Positions 9,646 through 21,300 of a stretch of DNA of 64,000 nucleotides are shown in pieces (position 1 is the first letter of the stretch; the number at the start of each line of letters is the position of its first letter). Under the pieces are notes generated by a model. That model made no database searches. It saw only the letters and a list, made by a program, of their open reading frames with translations, and was not told the DNA's origin. Source of the DNA: Lineus longissimus (lineage: Eukaryota; Nemertea; Pilidiophora; Heteronemertea; Lineidae); assembly GCF_910592395.1 (NCBI RefSeq), contig NC_088319.1, positions 1,862,001 through 1,926,000 of the forward strand. The letters run 5' to 3'. A program made the translations under genes and the position numbers.

Positions 9646-10150
9646 AGGTCCACAACTGGTATTGGGTGTTATAATGCTATTTCATAAATATACAAAATTG
9701 CAATTTCACGAACTTGCGAAATAAAAGGTTGACAAATATTTCTGGGTTTACGGTAATGTTGGGCAATAAAATTTGATTTAAGAAAAACTGAACTCTGAAG
9801 AAATCGGTCCAGTATCTTTTGCACAGCGGATCAAAAGGACACGGACATTTACTTCTGAATAGTATAGTAAACCATGATAAAACTTGTGTATGTTATCTAA
9901 ATATTTGTATTTCATCATCTTCTACTTGTTGTAAGACTTTGACTTTAACTTGGATGTTGTAGATCAATAATAAATTGAATTCTCTACCTGAACCTTATTT
10001 ACATATTTTAGAGATCTTCCTGGTCCCCCTTCATTAGATATTTTTACGTGAATTTTCAGCCCCTTTTCATCTCTTCCTCAGGAGTGTACTATGGCACGGC
10101 TTGACAAGCCAGCCACGGAGGAATGCCTTTATGGCCTCATGTTTGGCGTG
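9646..10150. other. Gene-free spacer
   Basis: AT-rich; no gene or repeat recognised. It leads into the 108-bp minisatellite. Confidence 0.4.
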
Positions 10151-10835
10151 GGATCTTTGCCAGACAGGCTACAACCCGAGCACTTCCAATCAATGACCAT
10201 TTGTACCCCTCGGTGGAGCAGCAACAACTCCCCAAATTGGCTACAACTGGCAACACAGGGATCTTTGCCAGACAGGCTACAACCTGAGCACTTCCATTCA
10301 ATGACCATTTCTACCCCTCGGTGGAGCAGCAACAACTCCCCAAATTGGCTACAACTGGCAACACAGGGATCTTTGCCAGACAGGCTACAACCCGAGCACT
10401 TCCAATCAATGACCATTTCTACCCCTCGGTGGAGCAGCAACAACTCCCCAAATTGGCTACAACTGGCAAAACAGGGATCTTTGCCAAACAGGCTACAACC
10501 CGAGCACTTCCATTCAATGACCATTTCTACCCCTCGGTGGAGCAGCAACAACTCCCCAAATTGGCTACAACTGGCAACACAGGGATCTTTGCCAGACAGG
10601 CTACAACCCGAGCACTTCCAATCAATGACCATTTCTACCCCTCGGTGGAGCAGCAACAACTCCCCAAATTGGCTACAACTGGCAAAACAGGGATCTTTGC
10701 CAAACAGGCTACAACCCGAGCACTTCCAATCAATGACCATTTCTACCCCTCGGTGGAGCAGCAACAACTCCCCAAATTGACTACAACTGGCAACACAGGG
10801 ATCTTTGCCAGACAGGCTACCGCCAGTAACCATTT
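10151..10835 (+). repeat. 108-bp minisatellite, 6 full copies plus a partial one
   Basis: Units begin GGATCTTTGCCAGACAGGC at 10151, 10259, 10367, 10475, 10583, 10691 and 10799, a strict 108-bp period. There is little variation (CAATCAATG/CATTCAATG, CAGACAGG/AAACAGG), partly alternating, so a higher-order 216-bp unit is possible. Because 108 is a multiple of three and the unit lacks stops in several frames, long open frames appear on both strands. I do not regard them as genes. Confidence 0.95.
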
Positions 10836-10848
10836 ATACCCATCGGAC

Positions 10849-11345
10849 CAGGGTCCTAATGACCGCTGTGGTCAGAGACCTGTGCCAATACCGTGGCACC
10901 TCGCATCAAACCAGGGTCCTAATGACCACTGTGGTCAGAGACCTGTGCCAATACCCCGGCCCCTCACATCAAACCAGGGTCCTAATGACCGCTGTGGTCA
11001 GAGACCTGTGCCAATATCATAGCCCCTCACATCAAACCAGGGTCCTAATGACCGCTGTGGTCAGAGACCTGTGCCAATACCCCGGCCCCTCACATCAAAC
11101 CAGGGTCCTAATGACCGCTGTGGTCAGAGACCTGTGCCAATACTGCAGCCCCTCACATCAAACCAGGGTCTTAATGACAGCTGTGGTCGGAGACCTGCGC
11201 CAATACCGCAGCCCCTCGCATCAAACCAGGGTCCCAATGACCGCTGTGGTCAGAGACCTGTGCCAATACCGCAGCCCCTCGCATCAAACCAGGGTCCTAA
11301 TGACCGCTGTGGTCAGAGACCTGTGCCAATACCGCAGCCCCTCCT
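10849..11345 (+). repeat. 63-bp minisatellite, 8 copies
   Basis: Units begin GGGTCCTAATGACCGCTGTGG at about 10851, 10914, 10977, 11040, 11103, 11166, 11229 and 11292. The period is 63 bp (21 codons), so open frames run through it. It directly abuts the 108-bp minisatellite but is unrelated in sequence. Confidence 0.95.
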
Positions 11346-12094
11346 ACCTGATACTTACACTATAAGCAGCCTTTAACCCTCCGTTGTCGGCTATATTTTC
11401 ACCAACCGTCTGCTGACCATTTATCTGAAGCGAAGAAGGTTGGTTTGATTTACGAAAGAAGAGACACGAATCAGCACCTGCTATCAAATCATGAAATAGT
11501 CACAGCTACCGGAGCAAACCTACCATCTGCACTTTTAAGTGCAGATCGTGAAAAGCATGGCACGACTATTAACAGAACTTCCCGCAGGGTTTTAGCTGGT
11601 GCTAAGAGTGATGACGCAGCCATACGCACTGAGGCTTCATGGGCGTTTCAGGAGCCATTCTTATCACCTCGACCACACTTAGCATTAGTCAGCAGAGAAA
11701 AGGTGACACACCACGACAAAATGAGTCGCATGTCGCACAGAAGATGAGCCTAAAATGACACCAGGAAATAACAGAAGAAATTGATGTCGTCAGATTCACA
11801 AAAGGGAGACAACAGTGAAATGAACAACCAGTCCATCTCAACCTGTCAAGCTCGGAGCGACATGCGACTCTTTTTATCGTGGTTGGTCAAAACTACGAAG
11901 CACATCACTTTGGTTGTTCTTGGCGTTCGGTGATTTTTCGATCAAATTGCATTGGATTCGATGGAATGGAGCCAAGCTCGAAGAGTTTTGTACGGACAAG
12001 CTGCTTAATTGTTGGTAAGTGTGACAGAATTGAATTGGACACCGTACTGTTGTCTCTCTGTACCAATGATGGAAACGTCAGAGGAGTATGAGGG
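11346..12094. other. Unassigned stretch between minisatellite and Penelope-like element
   Basis: Contains a 100-residue plus-strand open frame (11445-11747) with no recognisable domain. No other feature seen. Part may belong to the 3' end of the adjacent minus-strand retroelement. Confidence 0.35.
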
Positions 12095-14600
12095 AGGTTA
12101 CCAGGACGTGTTGTCCATAATGTTAAGTCCCAGCGGCGACATGGTGCGCAGACGATGGATCCAGGAAGACTCTCTGGATAGTCTTTAGGCCTTGGCGACT
12201 GTACCATCTGGGGCGATGTGCATAAATTCTAGGACATAGATTGAGAAGTCCTGGAGGCCATGATGATCTGGGAGGTTGAAATGATGTCCTATGACATCCG
12301 TTGCAATGTTTTTGGTAAAACTGTAGAAGTGATTTTGAAAACGTTCTAGTAAAGATCGTTTGGTTTCGCCGACGTATTGTATGTGACATTGACGGCATTC
12401 GATGCAATAAATCACATTATTGCTTTTACAACATATTTTTGTCTTTGTGTTGTATGATTTGCCTGTGGTATGGCTGGTGATTTGACCAGACGTGTCCAGA
12501 CGGGGGCAGTATCTGCATGTCCTCGGGGAAAGACAATTCCACCGAGGTTTGGAGGCAGTAGTGCTGTTGGTAACTGCGCGAAGATGGCCTAATCTGGCTC
12601 GGACTAGGTTGTCTCTGAGGTTTTTTGATCTTCTGAAGCCATGTATGATTGGTGTCTCATACAGGTGAACAGTAGTTTTGTGTCTAGCTAGGATGTCCCT
12701 GTTTTCTTTAAGGTTGACGGCTGGTTAAGTCATTGCCGGTGTAATATATGTGAGTGTTTCCCGTGTGTGAGTGTTTCCCCTCATTGTTTGGGAACGCTCA
12801 AAAATAGATTGACAAGTTTTTCTGTGTATCCCCCCTATTGAAAAGTCGTGGTCTCTCTAGCTGCCTATTGTTTGGAAACACTGACACATGGGGAACAACC
12901 ACAGATGTTACACCGGGTTGAAGGTTGTGACAAAGAAAAATGGGTTTTTTTCTTCATCATCAGGCGCCCCTTGGGTGGCGATTGGGTTTTGTAATGTGTT
13001 GCGATCTTGCCTGTGTGCTTTTACCATGGTTTTCTCTATCAATAGCTTGGGGAAGCCTCTGCGGACGAAATGCTGTGCTATCTCGGGTGCATGTTTCTCG
13101 AAGTCCTCCCGGTTCGAACATATTCTCCGAATTCTTAGGAATTGTCCATAGGGTATGCAATTTTTGCATGACATTATATGGGCTGATGAGTACAACAGGT
13201 AGTTGTGAGCATCGGTGGGTTTGGTGTTCAGATCTGTGTGTATCTAACCGTCAGTAGCGACGTGAATCTGAGTGTCAAGAAACGTGACGCTGGTCTCTGA
13301 GATTTCGGCGGTGAATTTGATGGTTGGATGTGCCGAGTTTAGTGACGTCACAAATTGTTCAACCTCCTCTATGGTTTGTGGGAAGAGAGCGATCGCGAAG
13401 ATGTCGTCAATGAATCTGCCCCAAAAGAGTGGTTTCGTGGGGTTAGTTTATACATGCCGCTCTTCAAAATCGGCCATGAAGAGATTTGCGAATGAGGGTG
13501 CCACTTTGGTCCCCATGGCTGTGTCTGAAACTTGCATGTATAGTTCTGGTTGTTGAACTGGAAGTTATTTTGTGATAAAACTAAGTCCAAAAGTTTGATG
13601 ATGAACTGGTTAGTAGGGCCTATTTGGGCGCCCCTGTTTCTTAGATGGCGTGCCACAGCTCTTTTACCCTCCCATGTGGGTATGTTGGTATAGAGGGATG
13701 TGACATCTAAAGTGACCAGCAGGATGCCAGGTGGGATTTGTCCCTGGGCTGTCATGGACTGTTGAAAATGGGTTGTGTCCTTGATGTATGAACGTGTGTT
13801 CTGAACCAATGGTTGTAGAAAATGGTCCGCTAATTGGGAGATGCGTTCTGTGGGGCAATCATCAGCAGACATAATGGGCCTACCTGGTGGTGGCAGTGTC
13901 CCTTTATTTATTTTTGGCTGTAAATAGAACTCGGGAGTTTTGGGTTCCGTTTGGGCGACATCATCATACATTTTTTTTGAGTGATTTCACCCGTTTGCAG
14001 CATGTCCTTAAGAAAGGATGTGACATTGTCCGCGTGGGTTTGGGTCATGCTATCGAGGGTCGGACGGTAGTGTGTCCGATTTGACAGTTGACGTTCCGCT
14101 TCCTTGATGTAATCACTTCTGTTCATGATTAATACGGCAGATCCTTTGTCTGCGGGTTTTATAACGACCTGAGGCATGTCCTTGAGTTGGATCAATGCTT
14201 CTCTTTCTGCCCCGGTGAGGTTGTGCGAGGCAGGTGAGTATAGAGGGATGCGATCGAAGTGGTATTCATTCGTCCTGATAAAAGCCTCAAGATCTGGGGG
14301 ACCAGGGGGTTCCATTTTGAGGGCAATTTTAATTTGCGTTCAAGATCGTTGGGCCTGGTGGGGGTTGGGTCTGAGTCAGCGTCACTTTCATAAACAAATG
14401 CCCTGCATGCGTCTGAGACTGACATGGAATTTATCCAAGTCCTTGAAAAGTTCTCCGAAATCGGGTTCGCCTGGTGTGGGGCAAAAATTCAGACCTTTGC
14501 TCAGAAGAGAGGTCTGAGCTGCGGTAAGAGTTATGTCGGACAAATTGATAACATACTCAGTGTTCACTTTCGGGGTGGGTGTCCCCCTGGAGTTTAATAA
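12095..14600 (-). pseudogene. Penelope-like retroelement (RT + GIY-YIG), frameshifted
   Basis: On the minus strand, successive frames carry parts of one Penelope-like protein. The N-terminal part has LLSKGLNFCPTP near 14480-14515 and ADKGSAVLIMNRSDYI near 14110-14150. The reverse transcriptase part has PGRPIMSADD, LDVTSLYTNIP near 13680 and the catalytic FIDDIF near 13400. Next come IPYGQFLRIRRICS near 13130 and NLRDNLVRARL near 12600. The C-terminus is a GIY-YIG endonuclease with CIECRQCHIQYVGETKRSLL near 12345-12405. The frame changes several times, for example just before the AMGTK segment near 13520, so this copy is dead. Ends are not defined, and neither terminal repeats nor a target duplication were found. 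Confidence 0.88.
12185..12415 (-). pseudogene. GIY-YIG endonuclease remnant of the Penelope-like element
   Basis: Fragment of 76 residues with a CxxC pair, then YVGET (the second half of the GIY-YIG signature), KRSLLERFQNH with the conserved Arg, and a downstream FNLPDHH histidine segment. In Penelope-like elements this C-terminal nuclease nicks the target for reverse transcription. It is separated from the RT part by frame changes. Confidence 0.85.
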
Positions 14601-15234
14601 ATGGTCATTATTATTATTTACAGAGTGATGGATTGCAGGAAATTGGTGTGTCCTTAGTTCATGAAGGCTCTGATCAGCGCTTCTGTAATTAAGCCAAACA
14701 ACTACAACCCCCTCTTAGTCCGGTCTCACAGACGCACTACAGCTCCCTCTCACCACAAAGAGGAAACTGGACTCACCCAGAAGCGATTCTTAAAGGGCCC
14801 AGCAGGCACACCGTCCTACTACACTCAGTTCTAGTCAAATAGCATCACTGATGAGGTCACCGCTACACCGAAACCGTTTCATTTGGTAGCGTAAAACCCG
14901 GCCAAACAATATCCTGACCCTAAATGACGCTCCAGTGTCATTTTAGCGCCAAAACCAACCCTGCCCATATTCCTACTTGACAACCAAACAATGTCAACAA
15001 AGGGCCCGTCTCCACAACCGCGGGTAACATCACAAGGGACTTTCGGCGTCTCTCCAACAAGGCGGTGACGTCAGTCATAACAGTATTATCCACTGACCGA
15101 AGAGCACGCAAAACCCGTTCACAGTTCTAAAATGATTGTCCGTACATACATGATTGTGACCAAGAATAATGAAAAGCCAATATTTCATACTTTCGTTTTA
15201 TAACCTACCCCCTGGATTAGAGCTTCAGTTTTAT
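14601..15234. other. Flank of Penelope-like element
   Basis: No coding similarity seen. It may include the 5' untranslated part of the retroelement. Rich in short ACAACC/CCACAA motifs but without a clear repeat. Confidence 0.35.
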
Positions 15235-15480
15235 ACACAAAATTACCTTGGTTGCTGCATAACATTGTTTACGGAGTATAATTAATAGTATAAAGCACTG
15301 TGCCTCATTTTTGTGGCAGCGGTTATGGTAACCATGATAAGTGCTTGGGTTAGCGAAAAAATATGGAAGTGGTCAAAAAGCAGTAAAAATCACATGGTTA
15401 TTTCTGAGATATTTTGTAATAGAAATTGATACCCAGGAACCTCTGCACTGTTGCAATCGGTTGTCACACCAAGCCTTTAT
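15235..15480 (+). repeat. Dispersed repeat family R1, copy 2
   Basis: Aligns by eye with 8520-8795: the order of blocks (CTTGGTT, GTATAA, GTGCCTCATTTT, AAAATATGGAAG, AAGCAGT, TAATAGAAAT, ACCAA) is the same, with many substitutions. Non-coding. Confidence 0.55.
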
Positions 15481-15610
15481 TGTGATGTTTGGCCTATTTC
15501 ATATGTTCCAAGTGTGACATCTCCATTGTGTGAAACGTAAAGAGGGCTGACTTGTCCCGTACGCGGATTAGACCGTTGTGATTGAACTTGCGTCAATCAG
15601 TGTCAATACC

Positions 15611-15614
15611 GTTG
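15611..15614 (+). repeat. Target-site duplication, left copy
   Basis: GTTG directly before the 5' LTR; the same GTTG follows the 3' LTR at 24089-24092. A 4-bp duplication fits Ty3-type integration. Confidence 0.75.
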
Positions 15615-15884
15615 TGTTGTATAGTAATTGTAAAACCTTTCTTATGAGTAGCACTGTAATGTGTAATTCTTGGAATTAAGTGTGCGAGATTATTGGAATT
15701 GGGTATCAGATAAGATACCTGTGAAAATTCCCACGGTCTACTTTTAATCCTCCATTCTCCCCAGCGTGATCAATTACGTCAGCATTGATGCGGCTCCTCA
15801 TTGGATGGAGACGCATCAACGTTGCCCCCTGATTGGTGCAGACAAAGCTGCGCGTGAATACAAAACAGCTATCCGCACGCTCTC

Positions 15885-15920
<36 letters not shown>

Positions 15921-16110
15921 AGCGATAGAGAGTTATTCCAGTCTCCCGAGTATTTTATAATCACGTGCACGAATCGTCATCCCGACGAACTATTTTATCA
16001 ATTATGACTTTGGTGTGTATAATTTTGTGAAGCAGTGTTAGAATAAAGGATCCGGACGTTAGAAGGCAAATTCAGGACTTATTACGTTTGTAACCTGTGC
16101 AAATACAACA
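15615..16110 (+). repeat. 5' LTR
   Basis: 496 bp, starting TGTTGTATAG and ending AATACAACA. It contains an (AG)n tract at 15888-15917, a TATA-like TATTTTATAA at 15951-15960 and AATAAA at 16042-16047. A 64-codon open frame inside it is repeated exactly in the other LTR and has no coding signature. Confidence 0.96.
15951..15960 (+). promoter_or_regulatory. Putative LTR TATA box
   Basis: TATTTTATAA about 85 bp upstream of the LTR AATAAA signal, a plausible U3/R arrangement. The start site itself cannot be read. Confidence 0.4.
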
Positions 16111-16128
16111 TGGCGACCTTCCCAGGAC
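16111..16128 (+). other. Primer binding site
   Basis: Starts TGGCGACC immediately after the LTR end, as expected for a tRNA 3' CCA-paired primer site. From memory the first eight bases resemble the arginine-tRNA type used by 412/mdg1-like elements, but I could not check the tRNA. Confidence 0.6.
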
Positions 16129-17113
16129 CTTCAATTCGTGACAGTGAGTCCGGATGCGTTTCAGTCTTGGAGCAGATTCTATTAACCGAGGACTCCGTTT
16201 TTCACGCCACGTGCTAGTGCTACTGCAGTCCATTATGTACATTACGTGTACACCTACGTGATTTCTAACTCGTTCATTTCATCGGGAGGCAGAATAGTGA
16301 CGTTCGTTTGTCAATATAATATTTATAAAATCGTGAATTTTTTCTAAACTGTTCGTGACGTAAGTGCGAATTTCATTATATTTATATATCGTCACTTTTG
16401 TTATTTCTGTCACTGTGATCGCCATGAATCACTGTGAGTGTGAGCGCAGCATTTTTTAATCGATTGACGGACACCGTCTTCGTCAGTACGCATAGTACAC
16501 GTCTATCTCTGTGTGTACCGAACCATTCAACTTCTACATCATGACATGTGCTATAACGTTCACGGATGATGTGCCCAGCAGCCAGAATACTCTTCAATTC
16601 GCCCTGATGTCTACTCGAGATCCGATACCGTTCCAGGCTCCAGCTGATCCAGCGTTGCAGTTTTAAAAGAGACATTTTATCAACTTTTTTGAAAGACATT
16701 TTATAAACTTTTGAGAGACATTTGTAAACTTTTTGATAGTCATTTATATTAACTGTTTTGAAAGACATTTTATAAACTAATTAGTAATAGGACAATATTT
16801 TTGTGCATCATTTCAATTTTGGCAGAGTATAGTACAATACTTTGCAATATCAGTCGATTCATAGCATTTAATGCATTTAATCTTAAATATTCACTCGTTA
16901 TTGCAAACTGACTGGAACCGGACCCCGAGGATTTTGACAACTGTATATCTATAATATGAACTTTGTTTAGCTTTGCCCTGTTACAGCAAGATAGACAACG
17001 GACCAACCCAACCTTTAATGTTGCATTTCCTTTTCAGAAGAAATTAACTTTTGCTTCCCAAATACCTGACTTTTTATTCCTTCATAACTAACTTTTACCC
17101 CTTTACAGTAATA
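16129..17113 (+). other. Retrotransposon leader region
   Basis: Nearly 1 kb between primer site and gag start with no long sense frame. Short imperfect repeats of GACATTTTATAAACTTTT occur around 16668-16780. Antisense open frames here have no domain. Confidence 0.5.
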
Positions 17114-18352
17114 ATGGAAGGGCCAGCAGATCCAGCACCACCTGCTTTCAGGGGCACCGATTTTCTACCTCCTTTGTTTGATGGTGAAGTGATCGACCAT
17201 GACATTTGTCATGCACATATCTTATCGTTTATGGACTACCTTCACTTCCACAATCTCCACGAGCCAGCAAATGCTGCAGAGATGATTCATATCATAACAT
17301 TGTTCAAGGCTAGACTTCGTGGCAAAGCACGTCTGTGGGCAGAGGGAAAAGTTTTCCCCACTATCGCTAATCTCAGAGCACAGTTTATGCAGCGGTTCAG
17401 TCCAACCCATTCAAATTTTGCCAATGTCAAGCATTTTCATTCTCTTTCCCATACCCCAGGCGATTCAGCCGAAATGACTCTCAATAAGATACGCTTAGCA
17501 GCCCAGCGTATTCATTATAATGAGGTCCAGGTTCGGGACAAATTCTTACAGGTTTTGCCTACCAATTGTCAGGCAGCAGTCATCATGGCTGCCCCTGCAG
17601 ATGCAGACGTGGCAGTTCTCGTTGAACGTGCTCAACAATATTTAGATTTTTCTGAGCCAGACAGGCCAACTACTGCTAATAAGCAGGTATCATTTATCAC
17701 TGATCAGGTCCATGTGGCCACTGCTAGTGCATCCACTAACAGTAGTGCTTGCGCAGTTGACAGGCTTACTGAGCAACTTGCTGCTCTTCGCACAGAAGTG
17801 CAAGATTTGTCTATAGAGGTCAGGACTCAACCTCAGGTTCATTTTAGTCAACCACAGTCCAACTCTGATACTGGTGCTCGTACATATAGCTCGAACTACC
17901 GTTCAAGTTCGCCATCTCCTGTGAGTCATCAGTCTAGACGTCCTAGTCGTAGTCCGGCTAGAGACCGTTATCGTTATAGTCATCGTGTATCCAGTAGATC
18001 CCCATGTAGGGACAGTCGTCGTTCTCAGGGTTCCTATGGTATTTCTCGTTCTGGTAACTCTCCCCGTCGTGCCACCTCCAACATTGTCTGTTATTTCTGC
18101 CACAAACCCAATCATGTGTGGAGAAACTGTTATACTTACCAGAACATGGTCAGTCGTGGGATGAACCCTACTTTCATGCCCGTAAGGCCTCCAGCGCCAC
18201 CCTTTTCTCCGTCCCATTATCAGCCATCAGATAATGGTCAACAGTTTCGTCAGGACACTCGATGTCCTCAACCCTACCCGTTCCAATCCTATAAGCCAGA
18301 TAACAGGTCTAGGTTTGATCAGTACTCTGGACCACAACAGCAAAATTTTTAG
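17114..18352 (+). CDS. gag: Retrotransposon Gag
   Basis: 412 residues from the ATG at 17114 (start MEGPADP). The N-terminal half has a Ty3-type capsid look (FLPPLFDGEVID, then LRGKARLWAEG and AQFMQRFSP). The C-terminal half is rich in Ser and Arg, followed by one CCHC zinc knuckle at residues 326-339 (C-x2-C-x4-H-x4-C), which binds the element RNA. The tail is rich in Pro, Gln and Tyr. The gene ends at TAG 18350-18352, directly after a slippery heptamer that feeds pol. Confidence 0.92.
   Translation: MEGPADPAPPAFRGTDFLPPLFDGEVIDHDICHAHILSFMDYLHFHNLHEPANAAEMIHIITLFKARLRGKARLWAEGKVFPTIANLRAQFMQRFSPTHSNFANVKHFHSLSHTPGDSAEMTLNKIRLAAQRIHYNEVQVRDKFLQVLPTNCQAAVIMAAPADADVAVLVERAQQYLDFSEPDRPTTANKQVSFITDQVHVATASASTNSSACAVDRLTEQLAALRTEVQDLSIEVRTQPQVHFSQPQSNSDTGARTYSSNYRSSSPSPVSHQSRRPSRSPARDRYRYSHRVSSRSPCRDSRRSQGSYGISRSGNSPRRATSNIVCYFCHKPNHVWRNCYTYQNMVSRGMNPTFMPVRPPAPPFSPSHYQPSDNGQQFRQDTRCPQPYPFQSYKPDNRSRFDQYSGPQQQNF
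18343..18349 (+). promoter_or_regulatory. -1 ribosomal frameshift site between gag and pol
   Basis: The heptamer A AAT TTT fits X XXY YYZ in the gag frame and sits right before the gag stop codon TAG. Pol is open in the -1 frame from 18319 to 22590, so a -1 slip here gives a Gag-Pol fusion. I did not identify a downstream pseudoknot by eye. Confidence 0.75.
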
Positions 18353-21300
18353 ATAGGAGAAGCACTAACTGCCACTTAGATGCCTCTCCGACTCTATTTT
18401 CTGCTCAGCATTCTGGTGATCAACATTCTAGTGATCATTTGTCTTCATCGTATAATCCACATTCTGAATATCTTGGTGAATCCTCTGCTGACATTCAGCT
18501 CACTTCTAGGAATTATGCCAAAGGTTATTTACCCACAGGCCAAGGTTTGGTCATTTTATTTGATTCAGGAGCCACTGAGACTCTGATTGGTTTGGAAACT
18601 GTAAGGGACTCCCCCTATTTGTCCAAATTGCCCAAGGTTGATATTAAACCAATCAAATTTCGTATTGGTAATGGAGAATTTTTGTTTGCAAAACAGGCCA
18701 TTAAGCCTAAACTTACTATTCAAGGGAACCATTTCAATGTATACAGTGTCATAGCTGAAAATTTCATTGGTCCTGATATTCTTTTGGGTACATCTACCAT
18801 GAAGGAACTCAAAGGTTCTTTGGATTTCATTACAAATTCGTTCAAGGTCAGGTCAAAGAAGGCTTGGTTACGTCCTACTGTCAATACTGTCATTAGACCA
18901 GGTCAGGTTAGGGTCATTCATGTTAAAGGCAAATTGCCCCATCACATGAAAAACTCGGCACTCATATTGAATTCATCGTCTCATTTGTCTAGGTTTTGTC
19001 CTTCAACCATGATGGTCAAATTAAAACACGGTTTAGCTCCTATTCGTATTTATAACCATTCTCGTAAACCCGTCAATATTCGGTCTGACAAGCCTATTGT
19101 CTTCACCAACTTGGATGATTTTATTCATGTAACTCAAAGTTTGTCTCCAAGCTGCCTCAAGCAAAATCAACCCTGTGCTCCGTCACAACCACCTGTTGAT
19201 GATCAAGACTCGCATTTGTCAGCTAGGGACATTTTAAGGCGAGATGTTAAATTAGACCATAGTATTCTGTCTACGCCAGAACAGGCCAGTGTGTATGATA
19301 TTTTGGAAAACCATGCTCCAGCATTTAGTCTTCGAGGTGAGGTTGGGACTTGTCCCAATTTTGAGGTGGACATCCATCTCAAGGATGAAACCCCTTTCTA
19401 TATCCGACCATATCCGGTCGCTGAGGAAAACAAACCTCTCATTGATAAGGAACTTGATAAATTAGTCAAGTTGGGCATTTTGCATCAAGGACATACATCA
19501 TATTCCAGTCCAATTTTGCTTGTCAAGAAGAAGGATTCTACTGAGAAGCGCGTTGTAACAGATTTTCGGTTTTTAAATAGTCGAGTTCATTGTGCAAATC
19601 AAGATTTCACTCCTTTGAAAACCATCTTAGCTAGAATCGGTCAGTCAAATTGTAAAGTCTTGAGTGTCATAGATTTGAAAAGTGCTTTTCATTGTCTACC
19701 TTTGTCTCGTAGGGCACAGGCCTACACCGGCATATCTGCCTACAACGGTGGTCGAACTTTTTACTATCGTAGACTTCCAATGGGTTTGTCCATTTCTCCG
19801 TCCATTTTCTCTCAGAAAATCAATGATATCCTTTCTAATATTCCCAACTCTAATCTCTTTTGCTGTGCAGTACATGATGACATTCTCATCTTCAGTAAAG
19901 ATAAGAAAGAGCATACTGTACATCTGCAACAAATTTTCCAGGCTTTTGTTGATCATTCTTCTTTGGTTCAGATTGTAAAGTCAAAGAAGCAGCCACCGAC
20001 CACTAGGTTGCAAAAGCTGCTTGAGCGACTGTCTCCCTATAGTTTTCAGTTGTCGTACATGCCAGGCAAAGAGCTTGTGTTAGCTGATTTCTTGTCACGT
20101 GCTCCTCTAGATGATGATACTGAGTTAGATAGGATTATGCCAATCGCGTTCCAGGCACAATCACCTGTTATTTATGAATTAGAGTCTCTTTCAACCCCTG
20201 TTCAGGAGCATGCATTTTATACACTGCCACTTCCTGAAAAGATTGTTACCAGGTCATATGCAAAGAAAATGAACATTCCTGTGCCTCTTCTGCATAGGCC
20301 AAAACCAATTCCCAAACCACGAACACATGTTCCTTGTCAGCAGACAGTGTCTGTTGCACCTACACACACTCCTCTTGTTAATGGCATTCAAAACAATGTG
20401 CCACCAGTATCTATACTTCCAAAAGCTCCACGTGTGCCCATTGTTACATCAACAGTGGCACCACCAGTGTCAGTGATTCCATTTGTTCTCCAACAGAATG
20501 ACAAATCTCAATCATCAACCAAGGTTGCTGATGAACCTAGGCTCATTGATTCCGCTCTTCCTCCATCTTCTGTCGTTGAAGAGTATTCAGATGATATTTT
20601 AGATCTCCTGGTTAGACCCACACCATTGGTTCCAAGGATTGATAGCATGCATACCAAGCATGTCCCTGATCAGGCATCTCTGAATAAGGTATTGAAGATC
20701 ATCAGACGCAAGGTGATTCGGGATTACAATCTCCCTATTGAGGCACAACAGCTTAGTACCGCACAACAGACATCTCCGTATTTTAAACCCATATATGATT
20801 ACTTAGTCCATGATATCTTGCCAGCAGATAAGAAAGCTGCTAGGGTCGTTAGCATCAAATCTGAGCAGTATCTGACTTTCAATGGCATTCTGTTCAGGAT
20901 TTTCTTTCCCACCAATTCTGAGAATTTCTGTTTTCAATTAGCAGTTCCGGAAAAGTATATAGATACCATCATAGGCCAACATCATGGCTCAGGTTTGCTT
21001 CTGGGACACGGAGGATGTACCAGAACTTATCTCACCATTAGGAAAAATTTCTATTTTCCATCTATGTTCCAACGCATTGTCTCGTATATTCAATCATGTG
21101 ATAGGTGTCAACAACTTAAGGGAAAGTCTGATACTATGCGGACATTTCATGAACGCATTCCAGCCAGTTTTGAACCATTCCAGACCATTAGTATGGATTT
21201 CAAATCCATGCCCACATCTCCATCAGGTTACCGTCATATGCTAGTGGTGACATGTGCCATGACCAGGTTTGTTGTGGCCGTCCCGCTAAAGACAATTGAC

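Noticed and set aside
10091-11376. Long open frames on both strands over the minisatellites (100-234 codons)
   Set aside because: Units of 108 and 63 bp are multiples of three and lack stops, so several frames stay open automatically; no domain or start context.
12888-13257. Plus-strand frames of about 90-105 codons
   Set aside because: Antisense to the Penelope-like reverse transcriptase remnant.
15766-15960. 64-codon frame repeated at 23744-23938
   Set aside because: Lies in the LTRs across an (AG)n tract; identical because the LTRs are identical.
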